Source: Planctomycetia bacterium (GTDB lineage: Bacteria; Planctomycetota; Planctomycetia; Pirellulales; UBA1268). From it: a stretch of 8,460 nt of DNA. Below are positions 1 to 5,616 of the stretch, piece after piece (within the stretch, counting starts at the first letter, position 1; the number at the start of each line of letters is the position of its first letter). The notes under the pieces are model-generated. The model saw nothing but the letters and a program-made list of their open reading frames with translations. It made no database searches and was not told where the DNA came from. The DNA lies in NCBI GenBank assembly GCA_009926295.1, contig RFPF01000120.1:1-8460 (forward strand), in the 5' to 3' direction. The position numbers and the translations under genes were made by a program.

Positions 1-3000
1 GTCGTGGTGGCGTTGCCGAGCGTCACGACCGAGTTCGACGGAATCGCATTGTTGATGCCCACGATCAGGTTGCTCGCCTGGTTCACGAACGTCGGGCCGT
101 TGTAGGTGTTGGCCGAAGACAGCGTGACGGTGGACGTGCCGTCCACGAGCAGGTCGCTCGTGCCAACCGTCGTGCCGGTGATCAGGCCGGTGACGTTGAA
201 TTGGCCGCCGGTGAGCCGCAGCACGGTGCCGTTCTTGTTGAGTGTGCCGGCGAGCGTGAGCGTGCCGCCGCCGGTGTTCTCGATCGTGCCTGTGCCGCTC
301 GTGACGGTGACGTTGCGGCCGAAGAGGCCCGTCGCACCGGTGTAGCGGAGCCGGGCCGTGTCGGCGATGCTCACGCCCGCGGTGTTCTGCAGGTTATTCG
401 ACGAGCTGATCGAGAGGATGCCCTGCGAGATGAGCGTGGGGTAGGAGAACGTGTTGGTACCCGTGAACACCACGGTGCCGCCGCCAATCTTCGAGAACGT
501 GCCCGAGGATTGGAAGTTCGTGTTTCCATCAATGATCGTGTTGCCGATGACTACGGTGCCGCCAGAAGCCGCCGTAACGCCGGCGTTCGTATTGAGCGAC
601 ATGCCGCCGCTGAACGTGGCGGTGCCACTCGTGAATGTGCCGCCGATCGTGCGGGTGAAGCCAAACGGACTTGCCGTGTTGGTCACGATGGTCATGCGGC
701 GATCGGTCGTCACGCCATCCCGCAGAAACAGGGCTGCGTTTTGCTGTTGGGTGGCATGCCCGACGCTCACCGAGGTCACGCCATTGTTGCCGAGGGCGCC
801 TGGCTGATTGAGCAGGGCGTTCGTGCCGAGCACCCACGTGCCGGCTCGGAGTTGATATCCATCCGCAGCATAGGTATTCAGCCCAGTGAAGACGACCGTT
901 CCCACGGCTGTGGAATAGACGGTACTCAGCGAGCCACTGATGACCGCGGAGATCGTCAGGTCTTCATCCGTCGCGGTGCTGTCGCCCGCCATGAAGCCGG
1001 TAAAGCCGCCACCGGAAAGAATCCGCAGGTTGCCTGCCACCTCGGCCCCGAGCGGGTTATTCGTGCTGTCGTATTGAATCCAGGGAATCACAGCGCTGGA
1101 CTGGATCACCATCGTGCCCGATCCAGTCGAGACGAAGGCCCGCGTGCCCGCGGCACCGGCGCCGAGTAAGATGCCTTTCTGGCTCGGCACGCTCTGCAGA
1201 TTCATCGTGTAGCCATTCAGATCGAGCGTGCCCGACGTGACCGTCACGCTGCTCGTCCCACTCGTCTGGTTTGCGCCCAACTGCAAGACGCCGCCGGAGA
1301 CGGTCGTGAGGCCGGTGTAGGCATTGGCGGCGGAGAGCACGACCGTGCCCGCGCCAGACTTCGTGAGGCCGACCGAGCCCGCGAGCGGGGCCGAGACCGT
1401 GCCGGAGGCGAGGGCGTAGTTCGCGGTGCTCGTGAGCGTGCCGGAACCGATGATGCGACCACTTGTGAGCGTGACGGTGCCGACGGAGTCGCTGTATGTG
1501 GAGAGGTCGAGCGTGGCGCCGCTGTCGATTGTGACAGCCCCCGTCGAAAGAGCGTTGTCGATGCCGTATTGCAGCACGCCGCCGGAGACGGTCGTGAGGC
1601 CGGTGTACGAGTTGGCCGCGGAAAGCGTGAGCGTGCCGCTGCCGACCTTCGACACGGTGCCGACGCCTGAGAGCGTGCCAGAGTAGGTCGTGCTGGTGTT
1701 ATTGGCGCCAATCGACAGGCCGTTGCCGGCATTGGCGAGATCTCTCGAACCCTGTAGCCCGCCGAGGTTGTAGGTGTTGGTGCCGACGACGCCGAAGGCC
1801 ACGGTGCCACTGTCGCCCGTGGCGAGGTCGAGCGTCGAGGTGGCGAGGGCGTCGACGCTGCCGAGCGTGAGCGATCCCGCTCCCGCCTGCGTGAGGCCCG
1901 TGTAGGCGTTGGCGGCCGAGAGCGTCACCGTGCCGGAGCCGATCTTGCGGAAGCCGCCCGTGTTGGTACTCGCGATCGCCGAGCCAAACGAGATCGCCTG
2001 CGAATTCGAATCGATCGTAATCGCGCTGCCGCTGTTGGCAAACCGGCCCGAATAGTCGGTGGCCGTGCCGGAGGAGGTGTATTGCAGCACGCCGCCGGAA
2101 AACGTGAGGGACCCACTCGGGCCAAGGGCCCCTGCGGCGCCGAGCTGGATCGTGCCCGAGGAGAGCGTGGTGCCGCCGGTGTAGCTGTTGCTGCCGTTCA
2201 GGATCAGCGTGCCAGCCCCGGACTTGGTGAATCTGCCTTGCTCACCCGACTTGTTTCCGAGGAAGGCGGTGCTCTGCACCGTGATCGTCCCGCTGCTCTG
2301 AGCGTTAAAGATGTTCGTACCCGTTCCCGACAGGAGCACGGGCAACTGCCAGGCGGACGAGGCGGATTGGATGACAAGGTTGCCACCCGTGTAGTTGGCG
2401 ACCGTGCCGTTGTTCCAGTTGAAGGCCGCATCGGCGCCCTGGTTGGATCGCGTGACAGAAACACCGGCAAACGTGCCGCTGTTGAGGTTGAGGTAGGAAA
2501 CGTTATTGGCACCCGTGTTGGAGTTGAACCGATATCCGGAACCAAAACTGTTGAATACGCCGCCGTTGATGTTCAGCACGGCACTGGTAACGACTGCACT
2601 GGCGTTATTTGCCCGGACAAGATTGCTGACGTTGTAGGTTTGACCGGCGGTGACCGTCAGGGTGGATGAACCAGATTGAGACATGTTCAGGTCATTGACG
2701 TTGATCACAGCAGCGTTGATGCTGCCATTGAAGTTGCCGTTGGTCACGATGGAAGCATTGCCTGCACCGCCGCCGAGAACGATCGACCCCGATCCGCCGC
2801 CAACGGTCAGGGAAGCCGTCGGAGAGCCCAGTATGATCTGGGCGTTTCCGGCGCCTGGTGCCATCGTGATGCTGCCGGACACCGACAGATTTGAATTGGT
2901 ATTGTCAAGGCTGAGTACTCCGATGCCCACGCCGCCGAGGACAAGGTTTGCAAACGAGCCCGTGCCGCTCATGGTGAGGGTGCTCGTCGAGCCGCTTGTC

Positions 3001-3251
3001 AATGCGGCAATGGTGACGTTGCGAGCGGTACCAGACGAGGTCGATCCGATCTGGACGGCTATGCCGTTTGAATTGTTGACGACATCGGTTGTGCTCGTCG
3101 GCACGCTGTTGGTTGACCAGTTTGCGCCGGTCGTCCACGCCGCATTGTTGGTGCCGACGAAGGTTGCCTGCGCGAAGGCGGATGCAGGCACCGCCGCCAG
3201 CACAGCAGCCGCGAAACAGATGGCGAGCCGTTTCTGACACGCTTGAGTCAT
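1..3251 (-). CDS. Secreted PATR (autotransporter-associated beta-strand) repeat protein, 3' end beyond window
   Basis: The minus strand is open from the ATG at 3251 to base 1: 1083 complete codons, no stop, C-terminus missing. Residues 1-27 form a signal peptide (basic QKR at 6-8, hydrophobic core, likely cut after AFA at 25-27). The mature part opens with a short Trp/Asn-Trp-Ser stretch (NWSTNSVP, from about residue 45) of a kind common at the start of planctomycete repeat proteins. Residues 50-340 are Gly/Ser/Asn/Thr-rich without clear repeats. From residue 341 come PATR-type units (K-x-G-x-GT-h-x-L-x-x-x-N-x-YTG): good ones start at 341, 434, 533 and 629, weaker ones near 779, 919 and 1034. 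I see no cysteine after the signal peptide. PATR units are known as beta-helix passenger segments of surface-exposed or secreted proteins, so a cell-surface or extracellular structural/adhesive role is inferred. Whether an outer-membrane barrel or a PEP-CTERM-like sorting tail ends the protein cannot be seen. No strong ribosome binding site precedes the ATG. Confidence 0.9.
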   Translation of the reverse strand, partial: MTQACQKRLAICFAAAVLAAVPASAFAQATFVGTNNAAWTTGANWSTNSVPTSTTDVVNNSNGIAVQIGSTSSGTARNVTIAALTSGSTSTLTMSGTGSFANLVLGGVGIGVLSLDNTNSNLSVSGSITMAPGAGNAQIILGSPTASLTVGGGSGSIVLGGGAGNASIVTNGNFNGSINAAVINVNDLNMSQSGSSTLTVTAGQTYNVSNLVRANNASAVVTSAVLNINGGVFNSFGSGYRFNSNTGANNVSYLNLNSGTFAGVSVTRSNQGADAAFNWNNGTVANYTGGNLVIQSASSAWQLPVLLSGTGTNIFNAQSSGTITVQSTAFLGNKSGEQGRFTKSGAGTLILNGSNSYTGGTTLSSGTIQLGAAGALGPSGSLTFSGGVLQYTSSGTATDYSGRFANSGSAITIDSNSQAISFGSAIASTNTGGFRKIGSGTVTLSAANAYTGLTQAGAGSLTLGSVDALATSTLDLATGDSGTVAFGVVGTNTYNLGGLQGSRDLANAGNGLSIGANNTSTTYSGTLSGVGTVSKVGSGTLTLSAANSYTGLTTVSGGVLQYGIDNALSTGAVTIDSGATLDLSTYSDSVGTVTLTSGRIIGSGTLTSTANYALASGTVSAPLAGSVGLTKSGAGTVVLSAANAYTGLTTVSGGVLQLGANQTSGTSSVTVTSGTLDLNGYTMNLQSVPSQKGILLGAGAAGTRAFVSTGSGTMVIQSSAVIPWIQYDSTNNPLGAEVAGNLRILSGGGFTGFMAGDSTATDEDLTISAVISGSLSTVYSTAVGTVVFTGLNTYAADGYQLRAGTWVLGTNALLNQPGALGNNGVTSVSVGHATQQQNAALFLRDGVTTDRRMTIVTNTASPFGFTRTIGGTFTSGTATFSGGMSLNTNAGVTAASGGTVVIGNTIIDGNTNFQSSGTFSKIGGGTVVFTGTNTFSYPTLISQGILSISSSNNLQNTAGVSIADTARLRYTGATGLFGRNVTVTSGTGTIENTGGGTLTLAGTLNKNGTVLRLTGGQFNVTGLITGTTVGTSDLLVDGTSTVTLSSANTYNGPTFVNQASNLIVGINNAIPSNSVVTLGNATT
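1288..1319. repeat. 32-bp exact direct repeat, copy 1
   Basis: This 32-base stretch recurs without a mismatch at 1576-1607, exactly 288 bases (96 codons) away and therefore in the same reading frame. It encodes the same YTGLTTVSGGV segment of PATR units 4 and 3. Identity at the DNA level, third codon positions included, suggests recent unit duplication or gene conversion rather than selection on protein alone. Confidence 0.85.
1576..1607. repeat. 32-bp exact direct repeat, copy 2
   Basis: Second copy of the 32-base repeat found at 1288-1319. A 21-base part of this unit (1566-1586) also recurs exactly at 2079-2099 in the first PATR unit, so the LQY region is shared there as well. The repeats lie inside coding sequence and keep the frame. 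Confidence 0.85.
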
Positions 3252-3312
3252 ATTCGTGTTTCGAAAAGGATCCCGGCCCCCAGCCGGCCCTACCCAGCGG
3301 CCGTCAATCGCT

Positions 3313-3322
3313 TGATGCATCA
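3313..3322. promoter_or_regulatory. Perfect palindrome TGATGCATCA, candidate repressor operator
   Basis: A perfect 10-bp palindrome lies in the leader of the PATR gene, two bases downstream of the candidate -10 hexamer, about where transcription would start. It differs at one base from TGATGTATCA at 4114-4123 in the divergent region beside the GntR regulator. A site covering the start point is the usual place for a repressor to act. Binding by the neighbouring GntR protein is inferred. GntR-family operators are commonly short palindromes, but I do not recognise this exact one. Confidence 0.4.
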
Positions 3323-3323
3323 G

Positions 3324-3352
3324 AAAGTATGTCACGGCGGCTGGAGCGTCAA
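3324..3352 (-). promoter_or_regulatory. Candidate sigma70-type promoter of the PATR gene
   Basis: On the minus strand, TTGACG (3352-3347) matches five of six -35 consensus bases. It is followed 17 bases later by TACTTT (3329-3324); the alternative -10, CATACT, is a better hexamer but at 15-base spacing. Neither -10 is strong. The site is in the 124-base gap between the gntR stop and the PATR start and would give a leader of about 65 bases. Later in the leader is a weak G-rich stem (CCGGC-TGGGG-GCCGG). Confidence 0.35.
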
Positions 3353-3356
3353 GTTT

Positions 3357-3370
3357 TCGGCTCGTGCCGA
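3357..3370. terminator. Small hairpin between gntR and the PATR promoter, possible terminator
   Basis: TCGGC-TCGT-GCCGA forms a 5-bp stem with a 4-base loop, starting five bases past the gntR stop codon. A T-rich tail (GTCTTTTACGTTTT) follows only on the plus strand, where no gene ends. Read on the minus strand, the gntR direction, the stem is followed by AAAACTTG with no U-tract. It could be a weak end for gntR mRNA, or a stop for antisense transcripts entering from the PATR side. Confidence 0.2.
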
Positions 3371-3375
3371 GTCTT

Positions 3376-4086
3376 TTACGTTTTCCGGCGGATCAGGCCG
3401 GAGCGCGCCTTGCCCCCCAAGATGCGGGTGGGCAGGGGAGAAAAGGCCTCCGACTCCGTGGCAGCCGCCTGCGTGAGAAGCTGCAGCCAAGGGGCGAGAT
3501 GGGCCCGAATCAGGCCGTCGGCGTTCTCGGGAGACGCGGCGAGGAGCCCCTTGACCAGCTTCACATGCTGCCCCGTATGCCGCGTGGGGCATTTGGGAAG
3601 CAAGCGGGCGGCCGCGTGATAGATGCTGTGGCGCATCACGTGATCGAAGGCGTCGATGAGACCCGGGCTGTCGGAGAGGGCGACGAGCGCGCGGTGAAAG
3701 CCGACTTCGTGGTCGATGCTGCCGCGCGTTCCGGGCTCGGTGGCGTCGTTCGCGGCGGCAAGGGCGAGAATCTTGTCGCGGGCCGCGGCGATCACAGGGC
3801 CGGCGTAGATCCGAGCCGCCTGCGTCTCGATCGCGACGCGGAGGTGCATGCGGCCAAGAACATCCCGGGCCGTGACGCGCCGCACGGTCGTGCCGCGGCG
3901 GGGCCGGGTTTCGAAAAAGCCCTCCCACTCGAGCTGCGTCATCGCCTCGAGCACCGGGGACAGGCTGACGCCGAGTTCCTTGGCGACCGCCCGACGGTTG
4001 ATCTCGTCGCCCGGGCGCAGCTGGCTGGTCACCAGCTGCTCGTAGAGGGCGTCGTAGACCTGCTGGGAGAGGGATGAGATGGTCAT
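3376..4086 (-). CDS. GntR-family transcriptional regulator, FadR/FCD type
   Basis: The product is a 236-residue DNA-binding regulator of the size usual for FCD-type GntR proteins. Residues 5-70 form the winged helix: helix 1 (SQQVYDALYEQL), then LRPGDEINRRAVAKELGVS, a recognition helix around 41-52 and a wing ending RPRRGTTV (61-68). Residues 75-215 are the helical FCD ligand domain, with R83 and E87 of the usual R-x-x-x-E helix. Histidines 131, 174 and 196 sit where FCD proteins bind a metal; the usual aspartate four before the first histidine is Glu127, with Asp125 close by. The usual recognition-helix arginines (SRTPVREAL) are leucines here (SLSPVLEAM). An in-frame ATG at 4149 would add 21 residues, but the fold starts right after the ATG at 4086, and the longer start would put a palindrome inside the gene, so I chose 4086. 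The effector is unknown, probably a small carboxylate as in many FCD proteins. It likely regulates itself and its neighbours. Confidence 0.88.
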   Translation of the reverse strand: MTISSLSQQVYDALYEQLVTSQLRPGDEINRRAVAKELGVSLSPVLEAMTQLEWEGFFETRPRRGTTVRRVTARDVLGRMHLRVAIETQAARIYAGPVIAAARDKILALAAANDATEPGTRGSIDHEVGFHRALVALSDSPGLIDAFDHVMRHSIYHAAARLLPKCPTRHTGQHVKLVKGLLAASPENADGLIRAHLAPWLQLLTQAAATESEAFSPLPTRILGGKARSGLIRRKT

Positions 4087-4113
4087 GAATAGGCTGGCTT
4101 TCCAAAATGCCCG

Positions 4114-4123
4114 TGATGTATCA
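4114..4123. promoter_or_regulatory. Palindrome TGATGTATCA, candidate operator in the divergent region
   Basis: This inverted repeat (arms TGAT/ATCA; GATG/CATC also pair around TAT at 4115-4125) lies 28 bases upstream of the chosen gntR start and about 70 bases upstream of the DUF1559 start. It matches the PATR-leader palindrome at 3313-3322 in nine of ten bases. TATCAT at 4119-4124 could be a plus-strand -10 hexamer overlapping it, but I see no convincing -35 partner. Autoregulation by the GntR protein is inferred from position and from the shared sequence. Confidence 0.4.
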
Positions 4124-4158
4124 TCGCAGGCGTCGGCGCTGGGGTCCATGAGACACTA

Positions 4159-4177
4159 CCACGCGACCTTGGCGTGG
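4159..4177. promoter_or_regulatory. Inverted repeat CCACGC-N7-GCGTGG just before the DUF1559 ribosome binding site
   Basis: Perfect 6-bp arms flank the 7-base loop GACCTTG, ending three bases before the AGGGAG ribosome binding site. In RNA it would be a GC-rich hairpin at the edge of the ribosome landing zone of the operon's first gene. As DNA it could be a second regulator site. It differs in sequence from the TGATGYATCA palindrome. Confidence 0.3.
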
Positions 4178-4180
4178 CAA

Positions 4181-4186
4181 AGGGAG
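4181..4186 (+). promoter_or_regulatory. Shine-Dalgarno AGGGAG deciding the DUF1559 start
   Basis: AGGGAG is followed after six bases by ATG at 4193. The in-frame ATG at 4187 touches the site with no spacer, and the ATG at 4079 would add 38 residues with no prepilin-like character. This site therefore fixes the start at 4193. It is the clearest ribosome binding site in the window. Confidence 0.7.
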
Positions 4187-4192
4187 ATGCCC

Positions 4193-5212
4193 ATGACACC
4201 ATGCGCACCAATCCAAAAAAGCCAGAGCGGCTTCACGCTCGTGGAGTTGCTCGTGGTGATCGCAATCATCGGGGTGCTCGTCGGGCTCTTGTTGCCGGCC
4301 GTGCAGGCGGCCCGCGAGTCGGCCCGCCGGTCGAGCTGCTCGAACAATCTCAAGCAGATCGGGCTGGCGATGCACGGCCACCACAATGCCCGCAAGGCGC
4401 TGCCGCGCGGCTACTTCGGCGTCTATCCCGGCAAGACCGGCAACGCGTGGGACGCCGCGAACGCATCGGCATGGTCGTGGGGCGCACTCATCCTGCCCTA
4501 CATGGAGGAACAGGACCGCTACGACAAATTCAATCCCTTCGGGCAGCGTCTCGCCGACGTTCCCACCGGCGTGGGGTCGGTCGCGCAGCTCTACCTCAAC
4601 AAGGCGTTTCCGCCCTTCCGCTGCCCCTCCGACGCGAAGGCGCAGGCGTCGAACAGCGTCGGGGGAATGAACATCATGATCAACGGCGATGGGGCAAATT
4701 CGTGGCAGTGTTCGACGTCGAACTACGTCGCCAACAACACGAGCTGCCGCTTCGCTTCAGGCGGCCGGTTGGTGGGTGCCTCGAGCACGGCATGGCAGTG
4801 GGGCACGGCGCCGGCAGTGAACGGCATCTTCTGGCGCGACTCGGCGGTGCAGATGAAGGACATCACCGACGGCACGAGCAAGACGATCATGGTGGGGGAG
4901 AAGGCGTGGAAGAATGCTGCTGCGCTTGCGTTTGGCACGAACAGCTCCAACGAGCAACTCACGCACCGTCGGGCTCTTGGCACGGCCGCCGACCCGCTCA
5001 ACGACACCGCCGGCGGGATGTACGCCTACTCGAGCGAGCACAATGGCCTGATCATGTTTCTCATGTGCGACGGAGCCGTGCAGGCGATCAATGAGACGAT
5101 CGACCATACGTTCGACAACGTGTATTCAAGCGCCACCGCCACGTGGCCGGTGACGAGCCTGTTCGAGCGGCTCTGCTCGCGGAACGACGGCCAGGCGGTG
5201 CAGATGCCATGA
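4193..5212 (+). CDS. DUF1559 family type II/IV pseudopilin-like protein
   Basis: The product is 339 residues long. A class III signal is present: a short leader ending in Gly13, then FTLVELLVV with Glu at +5 and a hydrophobic helix to about residue 33. This is the pattern cut by prepilin peptidase (known for the family). The planctomycete DUF1559 signature follows directly: LLPAVQAARESARR, then C-S-NNLKQIGLAMH-GHH and, a little on, ALPRGY. The C-terminal hallmark is also present as SSEHNGLIMFLMCDGAVQ, corresponding to the family's S-x-H-x-G...F-x-x-x-DG motif. The protein is probably anchored by its N-terminal helix with a globular C-domain outside the inner membrane; the family's function is unknown. 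It is the first gene of an operon: its TGA overlaps the next ATG (ATGA). It is divergent from the gntR gene and may be under that regulator's control. Confidence 0.92.
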   Translation: MTPCAPIQKSQSGFTLVELLVVIAIIGVLVGLLLPAVQAARESARRSSCSNNLKQIGLAMHGHHNARKALPRGYFGVYPGKTGNAWDAANASAWSWGALILPYMEEQDRYDKFNPFGQRLADVPTGVGSVAQLYLNKAFPPFRCPSDAKAQASNSVGGMNIMINGDGANSWQCSTSNYVANNTSCRFASGGRLVGASSTAWQWGTAPAVNGIFWRDSAVQMKDITDGTSKTIMVGEKAWKNAAALAFGTNSSNEQLTHRRALGTAADPLNDTAGGMYAYSSEHNGLIMFLMCDGAVQAINETIDHTFDNVYSSATATWPVTSLFERLCSRNDGQAVQMP

Positions 5213-5616
5213 GCGTCCGAGCGCAACTCTGCGATCGCCGCGCGGCAGTGTTCAGGGTTGGGCTCGCTGCCGCAGTGGGCCTCGTCGCCGGCTGCTCCGG
5301 CCGCACGGCCGGCTACCCGCCGCTGGCTCGCGTGACGGGCCGCGTCACGCTCGGCGGGAAGCCGCTCGGCGACATCCAGGTGTGCTTCCGCCATCGCGAC
5401 GGCGGCCGCATGGCCGCGGGCCTCGCCGATGCGGAAGGCAACTACACGATCCTGTATTCCGACGCCGCTTCGGGGGCGGCGATCGGCCCCAACCGCGTGT
5501 CGTTTCTCCCGCTGCCCGGAGCGGAGCGAGTTCCCAAGGAGCTTTCCCAGACCCGCGAGGTGGAGGTGGGCCCAGGAAAGAACGTGTTCGATTTCGAACT
5601 CCAAAAAGCACCATGA
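5209..5616 (+). CDS. Small lipoprotein with transthyretin/carboxypeptidase-regulatory-like domain
   Basis: The product is 135 residues long. Residues 1-29 look like a lipoprotein signal: DRR at 9-11, a hydrophobic stretch, and the lipobox LVAGC with the lipidated cysteine at 29. The RR pair is only a poor match to a Tat motif. The mature domain starts VTGRVTLGGKPL (42-53), continues through GLADAEGNYTILY and GAAIGPNRVSFLP, and ends near VFDFELQ. This is the short beta-sandwich pattern V-x-G-x-V-T-x-x-GKPL...DAxGxY seen in many small planctomycete lipoproteins that accompany DUF1559 genes. No catalytic residues are apparent, so a binding or structural role in the periplasm or at a membrane is inferred. 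It overlaps the genes on both sides by ATGA, which points to translational coupling. The reading frame is open further upstream, to an ATG at 5143, but that start would bury the lipobox and overlap DUF1559 by 70 bases, so it was not used. Confidence 0.85.
   Translation: MSVRAQLCDRRAAVFRVGLAAAVGLVAGCSGRTAGYPPLARVTGRVTLGGKPLGDIQVCFRHRDGGRMAAGLADAEGNYTILYSDAASGAAIGPNRVSFLPLPGAERVPKELSQTREVEVGPGKNVFDFELQKAP

Larger units (their letters stand above)
1266..2231 (-). repeat. Array of four canonical PATR protein repeats (period about 96 codons)
   Basis: Four units inside the long minus-strand gene share the pattern K-(S/I/V)-G-(A/S)-GT-h-h-L-x-x-(A/S)-N-(A/S)-YTG-(L/G)-T, followed by a G-x-h-x-L-G strand. 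They begin at 2231 (residue 341), 1952 (434), 1655 (533) and 1367 (629), which gives spacings of 93, 99 and 96 codons. Each unit is about 32-37 residues, and the roughly 60 residues between units are more diverged. Further left the signal decays: units near 917, 497 and 152 keep the GT-V-x-h and N-T-(Y/F) positions but lose YTG. This is the spacing expected of stacked beta-helix segments. The match to the PATR family is made by eye from the motif. Confidence 0.85.

Noticed and set aside
201..1169. 322-residue plus-strand open frame
   Set aside because: It is antisense to the PATR gene. Its composition is Arg/Ala/Gly/His-rich with no motif, while the minus strand gives an unbroken repeat protein.
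1266..2231. CRISPR-like or IS-like repeats
   Set aside because: The repeats are in frame with a 96-codon period, vary in sequence and encode a known protein repeat. There are no uniform short repeats and spacers, no transposase and no terminal inverted repeats.
2082..2669. 195-residue plus-strand open frame
   Set aside because: It is antisense to the PATR gene, crosses its first canonical repeat and shows no domain.
3364..4077. 237-residue plus-strand open frame
   Set aside because: It is antisense to the gntR gene, which has a clear winged helix and FCD histidines.
4079..4192. Upstream start for DUF1559, adding 38 residues
   Set aside because: The ribosome binding site AGGGAG at 4181-4186 points to ATG 4193. 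The longer start would bury the prepilin signal and overlap the beginning of gntR.
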